From positions 62,001 to 126,000 of the forward strand of contig NZ_WBVO01000006.1 in assembly GCF_008933115.1 (NCBI RefSeq): a DNA stretch of 64,000 nt. The letters are read 5' to 3'. Position numbers and translations under genes: made by a program. Of the stretch, positions 25,380-35,900 are shown piece after piece. Origin of the DNA: Phaeocystidibacter luteus. GTDB lineage: Bacteria > Bacteroidota > Bacteroidia > Flavobacteriales > Schleiferiaceae. Each line of letters starts with the position of its first letter. The stretch's first letter is position 1. The notes below the pieces were generated by a model. It searched no databases. It was not told the DNA's origin and was given only the letters and a program-made list of their open reading frames with translations.

Positions 25380-26349
25380 AATGTATCAATTTGCTTCCCT
25401 CCTGCTCCATTTTGAAGTCAAACGGACGAACGCTGTGTAGTGCTGAAATTAGTTTCTCTCTTTTGCTTGGTGGACAAACGAACAACATAAATCCACCGCC
25501 GCCTGCACCGAGTAGCTTACCACCCGTTGCTCCCGCTTTGCGAGCAGCGTCGTAGAGCTCGGTAATCATTGGGTTGGTAATGCCGCTTGCAAGACCTTGC
25601 TTTAACATCCAGTTCTCGTGCATGATTGCACCGAACTCATCCCAATCTCCGGCCATCAACGAATCTCGAAGATTATACACGAGTCCAACCATTTGTTTAA
25701 GCGCATTGAACTTGTCTTCCTGAGAGGTATTCTTCTTCTGCTCAGCCAAAATGCTGGAGGCACTGCGTTGGTTCCCGATATAAAACATCACCAAATGCTG
25801 TTGCAAGTCGGCGTGAGCATCCATGCTCATGTGAATGGGATCAACCGAAACATGACCATTGGGATGAAACTCTATCACATTTAAACCACCATAGGCTGCG
25901 GCGTATTGATCCTGCTTACCAATAGGTTCTTTTAGGATGTCGATTTCGATCTCACAGGCTTCCTTGGCCAAGGTCTCCTTAGACACAAATCTGTTCTGCA
26001 CCGCAGACAGGTTGTGAAGTACACCCACCGTAAAGCTGCTCGAACTTCCCATCCCTGTACCGGCAGGCACATCGGCTATGGAACTGATTTCCAAACCACC
26101 TTGTATATCGAAACGCTGCAAAATGGTGCGAAGCAAGTTGTGCTTGAGATCGGCCACGTTGTCAACCGTTTCAGTTTGAGAGTACTTCGTACGAATCTTG
26201 CCGGGCTCAAAGAATTTGTGACTAGAGATGTACATGTACTTGTCGATACTCGTACTAAGTACAGCTCCAGGATGCTTCGAATAGAAGGCTTCGAGGTCAG
26301 ATCCTCCGCCAACAAAACTGATTCGAAAAGGGGTCTTGGTAATAATCAT
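25366..26349 (-). CDS. hddA: D-glycero-alpha-D-manno-heptose-7-phosphate kinase (GHMP family)
   Basis: This 327-residue GHMP kinase shows TPFRISFVGGGSDLEAFY at the N-terminus, the ATP-binding PAGTGMGSSSSFTVG motif (residues ~99-113) and the C-terminal GATGGKLLGAGGGGFMLF motif. The length and the neighbouring gmhA point to HddA, which phosphorylates heptose 7-phosphate at C1 to the 1,7-bisphosphate. A fucokinase-like GHMP kinase is the alternative, but the context argues against it. It overlaps the upstream fusion gene by 4 bp. Confidence 0.9.
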   Translation of the reverse strand: MIITKTPFRISFVGGGSDLEAFYSKHPGAVLSTSIDKYMYISSHKFFEPGKIRTKYSQTETVDNVADLKHNLLRTILQRFDIQGGLEISSIADVPAGTGMGSSSSFTVGVLHNLSAVQNRFVSKETLAKEACEIEIDILKEPIGKQDQYAAAYGGLNVIEFHPNGHVSVDPIHMSMDAHADLQQHLVMFYIGNQRSASSILAEQKKNTSQEDKFNALKQMVGLVYNLRDSLMAGDWDEFGAIMHENWMLKQGLASGITNPMITELYDAARKAGATGGKLLGAGGGGFMLFVCPPSKREKLISALHSVRPFDFKMEQEGSKLIHYGDQ

Positions 26350-28232
26350 GAAGTGAAGATGTCGTCAGCGAATTTACGGCCTTGCGCGATGATTTCATAT
26401 TCATTGGCCAATCGCGATGCGTAAAGGTCTTGGATTTCACCTTCTTCGCGTCCTTTCCATTCGTAAAAGCGCTCAAATCGGCGCTTGCGAGTTTCTTCTG
26501 ATGTTTCCATGAACACCTTCCAGTGTCCCAATTCCGCCATCTCTTCATCAATTAAGGCCGGCACACCTTCCACAAAGATGATAGGTTCGCCTGTCCAGCC
26601 CACTTGAATGCCAAAAGCCATTCTTTCTGGATGGTCGGCATAGCCCGGAATCTGAATCGAACCGCCTGAAGTGAAGGACTTTATATCCTCCTTTAATTTA
26701 TCTAAACGATACGTACGCTTCACATCCTCTTCTTCGCCTCGCTCGGATTTAGGGAGAATCCATTGGTCGAGCGGCAAGCGAATCGACTGGATGCCGTCTT
26801 GAACCAAACGGTACATCATTTCGCTTACGAAACTGCTTTTGCCACTCCTAGATTGTCCACCAACCAAGACCACAAACGGTGATCCTTTCGAAGACTGAAA
26901 TCGCTTCTTGAGCTGTTTGTAGGCATCTTTATATGGAGCTTCTAATATGTAAGCTACCGCGTCTTCGAGGGTGTCGAAGTGGAAATCTGGGCGAGCGTTC
27001 AAAACCACTGCGCCATGGCCCGTGCGCAGTGCGATGGTTCTCACGCCGGCTGCTTTACCTGCTTCAATATCGCGTGAAGAATCACCAATCATCCAGCTGC
27101 TCCGAAGGTCGATATTAAAACGCTTCGTGGCCTTCATGATCATGCCCGGTTTTGGCTTGCGGCACTCACAATCAATCTTGTACTCTGGTCGCTCGCCTTC
27201 AAACCCTTTGTGTGGGTGATGTGGACAATAGTAAATCGCATCCACGAAAGCATGGGCTTCCCCGAGTTCGGTTTCCATTTTCTTATGGATCTCGCCCAAT
27301 CCCTCTTCGTCTATCATTCCGCGGGCCACCACACTTTGATTGGTAGTGATAACACTCAAATAATCCGAGCGATTTATTCTCTGTAGAGATGGGGCTGTCC
27401 AGGAGTAGAGCTCTAGGTCTTCGGGGCGATCAATCAAGTCTGTATCGTAATTGAGCACGCCATCTCGGTCGAGGAAAATACACTTCTGCTTATTCACAAG
27501 TGATCGCCGTGCTACTTTACCACTTTTGACATCTCCTTCTACTCGTTCGAGTCGATCTGGAGTGCCCATATCTTTTAGGTATTCAGGTGTACTGTACCCA
27601 AACATTTTCACTTCGCCTACCCACTTTGGGAAGATGTCCTTTCCAAAATCGGCCTTAACGCCACTTTCCAATCTTGAAAGTACAGCTGTGTTGAAAACAT
27701 ACGCTGCCGCGTTCACACAGTTGTGGTATTGCAAGCCTTCGGCATGAGGTTTTGACAAAAAGGCCTTCACCTCATCATCAGGCCCTAATTCAACCAAATC
27801 ACTGTCGTACGGATGATCGTTTGGATGCACGACAAGTGTTGCTTCCGCATTTTTATTTTGATGGAAGGTATAGAGACGCGATAGATCCATTTCCATCATA
27901 ACATCGCCGTAGAGTACAAGGAAATCGCCCGAAAGCTGATCTTCAACCGCCTTTACGCCCCCTACCGTTCCAAGCGGCACCTCCTCCACGTAATACGTGA
28001 TATCAATCCCTCGAAACGATTCACCAAAGTGTTCAATGATTGGTTCTTTAAGGTGATTGACAAGGATAATGGCTTGAGTTATACCTTGCTTAGCGCACAT
28101 GTCAAGTTGATACTCGAGTATGGGCTTACCCGCTACAGGCATCATTGGTTTAGGAATGTCTGCCCGAATGTTGGCAAGTCGAGTTCCTTTACCTCCGGCG
28201 AGAATAACAACCTGTTTAAGCGAGTCAGACAT
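26346..28232 (-). CDS. Three-domain fusion: heptose-1-P nucleotidyltransferase / HAD heptose-bisphosphate phosphatase / P-loop kinase
   Basis: This 628-residue protein joins three enzymes. Residues 1-~235 are a sugar-1-phosphate nucleotidyltransferase (AGGKGTRLANI at 12-22, KPMMPVAGKP, LYGDV), matching HddC, which makes GDP-heptose. Residues ~245-425 are a GmhB-type HAD-IIIA phosphatase: DRDGVLN at 255-261, TTNQS, a Cys/His zinc site (CPHHPH at 336-341, CEC at 355-357) and IGDSSRDIEAG. Residues ~450-628 form a P-loop kinase-like domain with Walker A GGQSRSGKSS (458-467), resembling uridine/panthothenate kinases; its substrate is unknown. Normally HddC and GmhB are separate. It overlaps both neighbours by a few bases, so expression is tightly coupled. 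Confidence 0.9.
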   Translation of the reverse strand: MSDSLKQVVILAGGKGTRLANIRADIPKPMMPVAGKPILEYQLDMCAKQGITQAIILVNHLKEPIIEHFGESFRGIDITYYVEEVPLGTVGGVKAVEDQLSGDFLVLYGDVMMEMDLSRLYTFHQNKNAEATLVVHPNDHPYDSDLVELGPDDEVKAFLSKPHAEGLQYHNCVNAAAYVFNTAVLSRLESGVKADFGKDIFPKWVGEVKMFGYSTPEYLKDMGTPDRLERVEGDVKSGKVARRSLVNKQKCIFLDRDGVLNYDTDLIDRPEDLELYSWTAPSLQRINRSDYLSVITTNQSVVARGMIDEEGLGEIHKKMETELGEAHAFVDAIYYCPHHPHKGFEGERPEYKIDCECRKPKPGMIMKATKRFNIDLRSSWMIGDSSRDIEAGKAAGVRTIALRTGHGAVVLNARPDFHFDTLEDAVAYILEAPYKDAYKQLKKRFQSSKGSPFVVLVGGQSRSGKSSFVSEMMYRLVQDGIQSIRLPLDQWILPKSERGEEEDVKRTYRLDKLKEDIKSFTSGGSIQIPGYADHPERMAFGIQVGWTGEPIIFVEGVPALIDEEMAELGHWKVFMETSEETRKRRFERFYEWKGREEGEIQDLYASRLANEYEIIAQGRKFADDIFTS

Positions 28233-29184
28233 TCGTATTCAATTGAAGATTAGCCATTTCCAAACGTGCAGATTCGAATTCACTCACGATTTCTTTTACG
28301 ATTTCACTCGTGGGTTTTATCTCGTTGATCAGACCTGAAATTTGTCCAATCTCCAATTCTCCATCTTCCATATCTCCTTCAAACATCCCGCGTTTCGCAC
28401 GTGCACGTCCGAGGAGCGTCTTCAACTCTTCAACGCTCGCTCCAGCTTGATAAGCCGCAGCAACCTCTCCAAAAAACTTATTCTTGATAAGTCGCACAGG
28501 AGCCAATTCCTTCAACGTTAGCATTGTATCGCCCTCTTTGGCATCAACAACCGCCTTCTTAAATGCGAGGTGACCAGAAGATTCTTCGGAAGTCACAAAT
28601 CGACTGCCAATTTGGACACCATCAGCGCCTAGCGACATTGCTGCCAGCATTCCTCTACCTGTTCCTATGCCGCCTGCTGCAATCACAGGAATGCTTAATT
28701 CGGCCTTCACCATTGGAATGAGGCACATGGTGGTCGTTTCATCTCTACCGTTGTGTCCTCCAGCCTCAAAACCTTCGGCAACAACAGCATCAACTCCGGC
28801 CTCTTCGGCCTTTTTAGCAAACTTCACACTGCTTACCACATGCACAACCGTGATGCCCTTCTCCTTTAAATGGCTTGTCCAAGTCTTCGGATTTCCCGCA
28901 GAGGTGAAAACGATTTTCACACCTTCTTCAATGATGATGTCCATGTGCTTATCGATATCTGGATAAAGCATCGGAACATTCACACCAAAGGGCTTATCGG
29001 TGGCAGCTTTTGTTTTTCTGATGTGTTCGCGCAGTACGTCAGGATACATAGATCCTGATCCGATAATTCCGAGGATACCGCTGTTGGCGGCGGCACTAGC
29101 CAGCTCCCAACCGGAACACCAAATCATACCAGCTTGTACAATGGGGTAATCGATTCCAAATAACTCGGTAATGCGATTCTTCAT
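28225..29184 (-). CDS. Nitronate monooxygenase (NMO/2-nitropropane dioxygenase family)
   Basis: This 319-residue FMN-dependent TIM-barrel enzyme begins at ATG 29184 (MKNRITELFGIDYPIVQAGM). Motifs include GGHNGRDETTT (catalytic-histidine region), PVIAAGGIGTGRGMLAAMSLGADGVQIGSRF and VNVPMLYPD. Family members oxidise nitronates or serve as enoyl-ACP reductase FabK-like enzymes; which applies here is open. It overlaps the heptose fusion gene by 8 bp and is thus probably the first gene of the heptose operon, although the metabolic connection is not evident. Confidence 0.88.
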   Translation of the reverse strand: MKNRITELFGIDYPIVQAGMIWCSGWELASAAANSGILGIIGSGSMYPDVLREHIRKTKAATDKPFGVNVPMLYPDIDKHMDIIIEEGVKIVFTSAGNPKTWTSHLKEKGITVVHVVSSVKFAKKAEEAGVDAVVAEGFEAGGHNGRDETTTMCLIPMVKAELSIPVIAAGGIGTGRGMLAAMSLGADGVQIGSRFVTSEESSGHLAFKKAVVDAKEGDTMLTLKELAPVRLIKNKFFGEVAAAYQAGASVEELKTLLGRARAKRGMFEGDMEDGELEIGQISGLINEIKPTSEIVKEIVSEFESARLEMANLQLNTNV

Positions 29185-29266
29185 ATAGGTAGAGTTGAAG
29201 CGTGAAAATAGTCGTTTCAAACGCTACTAACAAAGAGATTTCGTGCGGATTTAAACGCCGCTTGGC

Positions 29267-30940
29267 TTATCGTCTGACCACCAACTTGGTGCTGAACACT
29301 TCGCCTTCAGAAGTAACGGTGAGAATGTAAAGTCCATTGGAAAGACTCGATCCCAAGGTCAAATAATCGTTTCGTGGGAATTGAATTTCCCCCGAAGCGG
29401 CAACGGCCCCATCAATCGTCGTAATCGTGTATTCTGCGGGACCTTCCATGTCTAACCGAAGCCTTACTTCCGAATCAGCCGGATTGGGAAACACGTACGA
29501 CGGCGATGCTTCCATGGCACCTGACAATTCCATGGCCGTTCCAAAGTTTGGAATCCCGTAGCCATAGTCGGAATTAGGATTCCCATACCGGTCTGCACTC
29601 TGGCGAATCCAGTTCATGATTTGGTAGTTGGTCGCTGTTGGGTTTGCCTCCCAGAAACAAGCCGCAAAGCCTGCCATTACGGGTGCGGAGAAGCTTGTTC
29701 CATTTCCGCGGGTAACCAATCCGTACTGCCCTAAATGTGCAGTAAGCACCCCTTGTGCCATAATATCGGGTTTCACTCTGCCATCGGCTGAGGGCCCTCT
29801 TGCGGAAAATCCTCCCACCACTCGGTTGCTATCTACCGCTCCCACGGCAAGTACACTATCTGCATCGGCAGGTGCCGATATGATTCTCCAGTTTGAAGCG
29901 CCTGTATTGCCGGCACTTGTAACGACTACCATACCCTTGCGGTGGGCCATTACGGCTCCGTAGGTAACGATGGCGGTCCGACCATCCATATCCTCTGGCG
30001 TGTAGTCAATTCCAGAATCAAACGTGGTGTATCCCAAAGATGAATTGATGACATCTGCACCGATACTGTCGGCAAATTCCATCGCGAAGATCCAATTGTC
30101 TTCCTCAACCTTGGTTTCACTTTCATCGTCTTCCGACCTCAAGAGCGCATAGGATGCCTTGGGAGCAGAGCCCACAAGCTGACCATCCATTTCGGCACAC
30201 ATAATGGACCAAACGCGAGTGCCATGGAAACCGGCGGCACGAAAGACATTGGTGTCATTATTCACAAAGTCGTAGGTCGCTACCACTCTCCCATCATCAA
30301 ATGCCCGTTGAAGTCCTCCCCATTCATTTGCATGATAAAATGCACCGTCTAAGACGGCGATGAGCAGACCTCGCCCTTCAAAGCCAGCATCGTGCAAAAC
30401 GTGCCCTTTTACCATGTCGGTTTGCTGCCACGCCTCTCCATAATCAAACCAATGATCTCCTGGAGGAGCGGCAGCGAGGGCGCGTACCGCTGAGTGAGTT
30501 TCTAAGGATGGTGTAGTATTTTCGACCTCTTCGATAAGCAATGATCTAACAGGCTGGATTTCGAACCCTGGATTATACAAGCCAAGTTGAAAAAGCACCC
30601 TTTTGTCAATCACGTCCGAAAGCTCATGAATTTGGTGAGATGTTTCGATACTGTAGGCGTTCAACCATCGCGAATAACCGTGAATCTTGGCGTCAGCCTC
30701 AATCAGCAAACGTTCAAGTTGAGGGTTTCTCCTTTGATAATCAGATATTTCCAGAGAAACATTTCTCTCAACTCTCTTTTGAAGAGCTAAATCAGAAATG
30801 GCAGGTGAAAGCTCATTCTTGTGATTTTCGAACCATTCGAGTTGTTGTTCGGATGACTCTAGAAACACCCAATACTTGTACTGCGCCGTTCCATTCAACG
30901 AAAATGCGAGCAAGACTAAAAGGGAGTATTTCTTCAACAT
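29267..30940 (-). CDS. S8 subtilisin-like protease with T9SS type A signal
   Basis: This 557-residue secreted serine protease has a signal peptide (MLKKYSLLVLLAFSLNGTAQ), a ~130-residue propeptide-like region, an S8 domain with Asp198 (IAVLDGAF), His239 (GFHGTRVWS) and Ser416 (GNGTSFSAPVMAG), an SAGNTG oxyanion motif, and a C-terminal T9SS type A domain from ~480 (YVFPNPADSEVRL...SNGLYILTV). It is expected to be exported to the cell surface or medium and to act extracellularly. mnmA lies 1 bp upstream on the same strand, so they may share a transcript. Confidence 0.93.
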   Translation of the reverse strand: MLKKYSLLVLLAFSLNGTAQYKYWVFLESSEQQLEWFENHKNELSPAISDLALQKRVERNVSLEISDYQRRNPQLERLLIEADAKIHGYSRWLNAYSIETSHQIHELSDVIDKRVLFQLGLYNPGFEIQPVRSLLIEEVENTTPSLETHSAVRALAAAPPGDHWFDYGEAWQQTDMVKGHVLHDAGFEGRGLLIAVLDGAFYHANEWGGLQRAFDDGRVVATYDFVNNDTNVFRAAGFHGTRVWSIMCAEMDGQLVGSAPKASYALLRSEDDESETKVEEDNWIFAMEFADSIGADVINSSLGYTTFDSGIDYTPEDMDGRTAIVTYGAVMAHRKGMVVVTSAGNTGASNWRIISAPADADSVLAVGAVDSNRVVGGFSARGPSADGRVKPDIMAQGVLTAHLGQYGLVTRGNGTSFSAPVMAGFAACFWEANPTATNYQIMNWIRQSADRYGNPNSDYGYGIPNFGTAMELSGAMEASPSYVFPNPADSEVRLRLDMEGPAEYTITTIDGAVAASGEIQFPRNDYLTLGSSLSNGLYILTVTSEGEVFSTKLVVRR

Positions 30941-30941
30941 A

Positions 30942-32126
30942 TTATTCGTGTATCACGCCAGAGCCTATGAGCTCATCATTCTGGTACCAAGCGGCGAACT
31001 GACCTGGAGTAATCGCCTTTTGTTTATTTACGAATGATATATATAAACCGTTGGCTGTGCGGTGGATAGAAGCTTCTTGCAAAGGCTGACGATAGCGAAT
31101 TCTCACCATGTAATCTCTCGATTCACCAACCTGCATTTCCAAATCTTCACGCGTCCAATGAACTTCCTCGTTACGGATGAAAAGCGCCTTCCGGTAGAGT
31201 CCAGGATGGCTTTCGCCCATGCCGGTGTAAATGATATTCTCTTTTACATCGGTACCAATAACGAAGAGTGGCTCTGGCGTTCCTCCAACCATCAATCCTT
31301 TACGCTGGCCAACCGTGAAATAATGTGCGCCAGAATGCTCTCCAACCACGGTTCCCATATCTGGTGTCAACTCAACAGGTGTTGCCCATTGCTCGAAATC
31401 ATTCTCGCCATCCGCCAATACTGCGCCAGCAAAGGCCGGATGGTCTGCAGGAACATTAATGATTTTGCCTTTCTTCGGCTTCAATTGTTGCTGAAGGAAA
31501 TCGGGAAGTCGAACTTTTCCAATAAAGCACAACCCTTGGCTATCCTTCTTTTCAGCCGTCACGAAGCCTTGTTCCATCGCAATTTTTCGCACCTCACTTT
31601 TCTCAAGGTGTCCGATAGGAAAAAGGGCTTTGCTCAATTGAAATTGGTTCAATTGGCAAAGGAAATACGACTGATCTTTATTCTTATCTACTCCGGCGAG
31701 AAGCTTGTGAACTTCAACACCGTTTACTACTTCCGATTCGCGGCGACAGTAATGTCCCGTAGCCACGAAATCTGCTCCCAGTTTGAGGGCGGTATCTAGG
31801 AATGTATCAAACTTGATTTCCCTATTGCAGAGTACATCCGGGTTTGGCGTTCGACCTGCCTCGTATTCTGCGAACATGTAATCGACGATGCGCTCTTTGT
31901 ATTCGGCACTCAAATCGACCACCTGGAAAGGAATTCCCAAGGCGTCCGCCACCATCATGGCATCGTTGGAATCTTCAATCCATGGACATTCATCGTGAAG
32001 GGTAACCGATTCATCCACCCAGTTGCGCATAAATAGGCCGATTACCTCGTGCCCTTGTTGTTGTAACAGGTACGCTGCAACCGACGAATCTACTCCTCCA
32101 CTTAATCCTACTACTACTCTACTCAT
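30942..32126 (-). CDS. mnmA: tRNA 2-thiouridylase MnmA
   Basis: This 394-residue enzyme inserts sulfur at C2 of the wobble uridine (U34) of tRNA-Lys/Glu/Gln. The PP-loop ATP-pyrophosphatase motif [15 protein letters not shown] is at residues 7-21. The catalytic cysteines are Cys100 ([12 protein letters not shown]) and Cys200 (SQGLCFIG), and the QSYFLCQL block is conserved. The length fits Bacteroidota MnmA. It overlaps the YwqK-like gene by 8 bp and precedes the T9SS protease by 1 bp. Confidence 0.96.
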   Translation of the reverse strand: MSRVVVGLSGGVDSSVAAYLLQQQGHEVIGLFMRNWVDESVTLHDECPWIEDSNDAMMVADALGIPFQVVDLSAEYKERIVDYMFAEYEAGRTPNPDVLCNREIKFDTFLDTALKLGADFVATGHYCRRESEVVNGVEVHKLLAGVDKNKDQSYFLCQLNQFQLSKALFPIGHLEKSEVRKIAMEQGFVTAEKKDSQGLCFIGKVRLPDFLQQQLKPKKGKIINVPADHPAFAGAVLADGENDFEQWATPVELTPDMGTVVGEHSGAHYFTVGQRKGLMVGGTPEPLFVIGTDVKENIIYTGMGESHPGLYRKALFIRNEEVHWTREDLEMQVGESRDYMVRIRYRQPLQEASIHRTANGLYISFVNKQKAITPGQFAAWYQNDELIGSGVIHE

Positions 32127-32859
32127 TTGTAGTCTCCTCCTGCTCTTCTTCCTCTTCTAGTTCCTCGCAATGTTCTACAAGGCATTCTCTATCAATCAAT
32201 TCGCCCATCTCGTAGATTTCGCGAATCTTCTGCTTTCCATTCTCAAAGATGTACCAGTTTCCGTGCTTTAAGCCTCGCACATACGAGCCAATCCACATTG
32301 GCAATCCTTCCTGATCGTAATACTGCACATCACCTTCGAGTTTCCCTCCAACGAACGTTCCGCGTGAGCGCGTTGTACCGTCGGAATACTTTCGAACCCA
32401 AAGTCCATCTTTCTCCCCATGCTTCCACTCGATGCGTTCTGCAACGCTACCGTCTTCAAACAGGGTACGTTCCAATCCGTGTTTCTCGCCCATCTTCCAC
32501 GTAATGGTACTTACGAGGTCGCCATCGGGACCGTAATACCTCCATACGCTGTCGCGCTTCGTACCATGGAACAGGCCTTCTGCCATGATCTTCCCGGTCG
32601 TCTCGTACATTCTCGCATATCCAACACCGGTAGTACCTCGGTATTCGATTTGGGATTTCATCTTTCCATTTTCATGGTAATAGGTGAAGGTCCCAACGGG
32701 AATATCATTCTCAAACTGACCTCTGTAGCGCACTTGGTCGATACCTTCGTACATTTTCTCCCAGGCACCTTGCTTGCGGCCTTGAGCATCGGTTTGATTG
32801 ACTTGCGACCATGAAGTAAGGCCGAAAAAAACACAAATAGCGACGAGATAGATCTTCAT
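32119..32859 (-). CDS. YwqK/MORN-repeat exported protein
   Basis: This 246-residue protein has a signal peptide ([19 protein letters not shown]) and then at least seven MORN-like repeats of ~22 residues, e.g. [37 protein letters not shown] and [20 protein letters not shown], typical of the 'YwqK family antitoxin' annotation. There is no matching toxin nearby, and a toxin-antitoxin role should not be assumed. The C-terminus is strongly acidic ([11 protein letters not shown]). The ATG at 32859 was preferred to a TTG seven codons upstream. It is probably translated together with mnmA (8-bp overlap). Confidence 0.82.
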   Translation of the reverse strand: MKIYLVAICVFFGLTSWSQVNQTDAQGRKQGAWEKMYEGIDQVRYRGQFENDIPVGTFTYYHENGKMKSQIEYRGTTGVGYARMYETTGKIMAEGLFHGTKRDSVWRYYGPDGDLVSTITWKMGEKHGLERTLFEDGSVAERIEWKHGEKDGLWVRKYSDGTTRSRGTFVGGKLEGDVQYYDQEGLPMWIGSYVRGLKHGNWYIFENGKQKIREIYEMGELIDRECLVEHCEELEEEEEQEETTNE

Positions 32860-32877
32860 TCCTTTCAAGTGAGAGTG

Positions 32878-32885
32878 CAAAGTTA
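32878..32885 (-). promoter_or_regulatory. TAnnTTTG -7 box upstream of the YwqK-like gene/mnmA
   Basis: On the minus strand TAACTTTG matches TAnnTTTG exactly, about 20 bp before the ATG at 32859 and between dnaE and the YwqK-like gene. No clear -33 TTTG is seen, so this is tentative. Confidence 0.35.
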
Positions 32886-32903
32886 ATACTCTTGGGTAGA
32901 GAA

Positions 32904-35900
32904 TCAGTTCAGCTTGACCTGCAGGGCGTCAATGTTATTGAGTTTATCTAACAGCTCCTTGGTGATTTCGACACGCTTGGTTCGGCTTGGCATAGTCACC
33001 GAAATGTTCTCCGTTGTATCAGCAACGATAAAGGTCACCTTCTTCTTGCCCGGAGAACTATCAAGGGCTTGCTCAACTTCGTCCATCAAATATTCATCCA
33101 CTTCGTCCAGACGCATCGTCACCTTGATGCTCTTGCTCAACTCTCCCATAATGTCGGAGAGCAGCTTGACATCAAAGAAGTCCGAATTGATTCGCTCTAT
33201 AACTTCCCCGTCCTTTTCCCAGCTCCGTTTAGTCACTTTGAGCTTCCCATACAGCATTTGGTCTTTCACCAAGAAGTGTCGGAATTTGAGATAGGATTCG
33301 CCGAAGAGTCTAAATTCATGTGAACCCCTAAGGTCCTCCATCGTGAAGAATCCAAATCCCTTGCCATTCTTTGATACACGGTGCTGAACATCGGTTACAA
33401 TGCCTGCGATGTGAATCTCGCGCCCTACGAGCTGCTCTTCATTGTTGAAAGCTTCGACAGGATGCGTGCAGAAGGAGCGTATTTCATACCGGAAATCATC
33501 CAACGGATGCGAACTGAGGTACATCCCGTTTACTTCCTTCTCCCTGCTCAATTGCTGGATTCTCGACCACGGTTCAACTTCTGGAAGCGGTGGCTCGGGA
33601 ATTTGAACTTCAGACGATTCGCCGAATAACGAAACCTGAGCAGAATCTTCACTGGCTTTCACGTTTTGAGCGTATTTGATCGCCTTTTCAATAAATGAAC
33701 GACCGTCTCCTTCATCTGCAAAGTAGATGGCGCGATGTTCCTTGTCGAAACTGTCGAAAGCGCCGCCCAACGCCAAACTTTCTATGGTTTTCCTGTTTAC
33801 GATGCGGAGATCTACACGCTTCAAGAAATCAAAGATTCCTCTGTATTTGCCATTCTCTTTACGCTCAGCCACAATGTGGTCTACAGCGCTTCCTCCAACT
33901 CCGCGCATACCTCCTAAACCGAAGCGAATTGCGCCTTCGTCGTTCACTCGGAAAGTGTATTCCGATTCATTCACATCCGGAAGAAGCACAGGAATCTGCA
34001 TTCTTCGGCACTCTTCCATGAAGAACGTCACCTGCTTGATGTCGTTCATGTTGTTGGAGAGGACAGAGGCCATGTACTCGGCCGGATAGTGCGCTTTCAG
34101 GTAGGCCGTTTGGTAGGCGACCCACGCGTAACAAGTTGAGTGTGACTTGTTAAAGGCGTAGGATGCAAATGCTTCCCAGTCCTTCCAAATCTTATTGAGC
34201 TTGTCTTCATCATGTCCGCGCTCTTTACCTCCATCAATAAACTTTGGCTTGAGCGTTTCTAGTAGTGCGAAGATCTTCTTACCCATTGCCTTACGCAGGG
34301 TATCGGCTTCACCTTTGGTAAACCCAGCTAGCTTTTGCGAGAGGAGCATAACTTGCTCCTGATACACGGTAATTCCGTAGGTTTCCTCTAGATACTCTTG
34401 CATATCGTCGAGGTCGTACGTGATCTCCTCCACCCCGTGCTTTCTTCGAACGAAGGAAGGAATGTACTCGAGCGGACCTGGACGATACAAGGCGTTCATG
34501 GCGATGAGATCCGCGAATACGGTAGGCTTTAAGTCCTTGAGGTACTTTTGCATACCTGCGGATTCATATTGGAAGATACCTACCGTTTCTCCGCGTTGGA
34601 ACAGCTCATAGGTCTTTCTGTCATCCAGAGGAACTGTATCCATATCGAGCTCTACACCATGGTTTTCCTTGACCATCTCCACCGCATCTTTAATGAGCGT
34701 GAGCGTTTTTAGTCCAAGGAAGTCCATTTTGAGTAGTCCGGCGCTCTCCACCACAGAGTTATCGAACTGGGTACACCACATGTTCGAATCTTTGGCAAGA
34801 GAAACAGGCACGAGTTCACGAATATCACTTGGGGTGATAATGACCCCACAGGCGTGGATACCGGTACTTCGCACGGAGCCTTCAAGAACGTGTGCTTGCT
34901 GAAGCGTTCGTCCCTCCATATCATCCTTCTGATACAGGTTGACCATCGACTTCGCCTTGTCGAAATCGTCTGCCCTGAACTTCGATTTCATGGTCTTCTC
35001 ATCCATTGCAAATAGTTTGCGGAGAGAAGTATCTGGCATCAACTTGGTGAGCTTATCTGCCACATCAAACGGTAAATCGAGCACGCGGGCTGTATCCTTA
35101 ATGGAGCTCTTCGCGGCCATGGTACCGTAGGTGATGATTTGTGCAACCTGACTAGATCCGTACTTGTCGATTACGTATTGAATGACCTTATCGCGACCAC
35201 GGTCGTCGAAGTCAATATCGATATCGGGAAGGGATACACGCTCAGGATTGAGGAATCTCTCAAATAGAAGATCGTATGCGATGGGGTCTACATTCGTAAT
35301 TCCAATGCAGTAGGCCACCGCCGATCCTGCGGCGGAACCACGTCCAGGTCCCACGCTCACTCCCATATTTCGGGCCTCGTTACAGAAGTCTTGCACAATC
35401 AAGAAGTAGCCCGGATATCCCGTATTGGCAATGGTTTCAAGCTCGAAGTCTAGACGTTCCCGAATCTCATCTGTGATGACCTCATACCGCTTTTTGGCAC
35501 CCTCATAGGTCAGGTGACGAAGGAAGGCATTTTCACCGCGCTTGCCGCCGTCGTGCTGATCTTCTTCATGCTGAAACTGCTCGGGAATTTCAAAGGCAGG
35601 AAGGAGAACATCGCGTGCGAGTTCGAAGGGCTCTACTTTGTCGATGATTTCGCGAATCGTTGAAATGGCTTTCGGCAAATCCGCAAACTGCCGTTTCATT
35701 TCCGCTTGCGACTTAAAGTAGAACTCGTCGTTCGGGAACCCGAAGCGGAATCCGCGGCCTCGTCCAATCGGAGTCGATTTTTTCTCACCTTCCTTGACAC
35801 ACAGGAGAATGTCGTGCGCTTCGGCATCTTCCTTATCTAAGTAGAAAGTGTTGTTTGCGGCGAAATACTTCACACCGTACTTCTCAGCGAAGCGCAGAAG

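Noticed and set aside
32119-32859. Toxin-antitoxin pair
   Set aside because: The MORN/YwqK protein is often labelled antitoxin, but no toxin gene is adjacent and mnmA follows.
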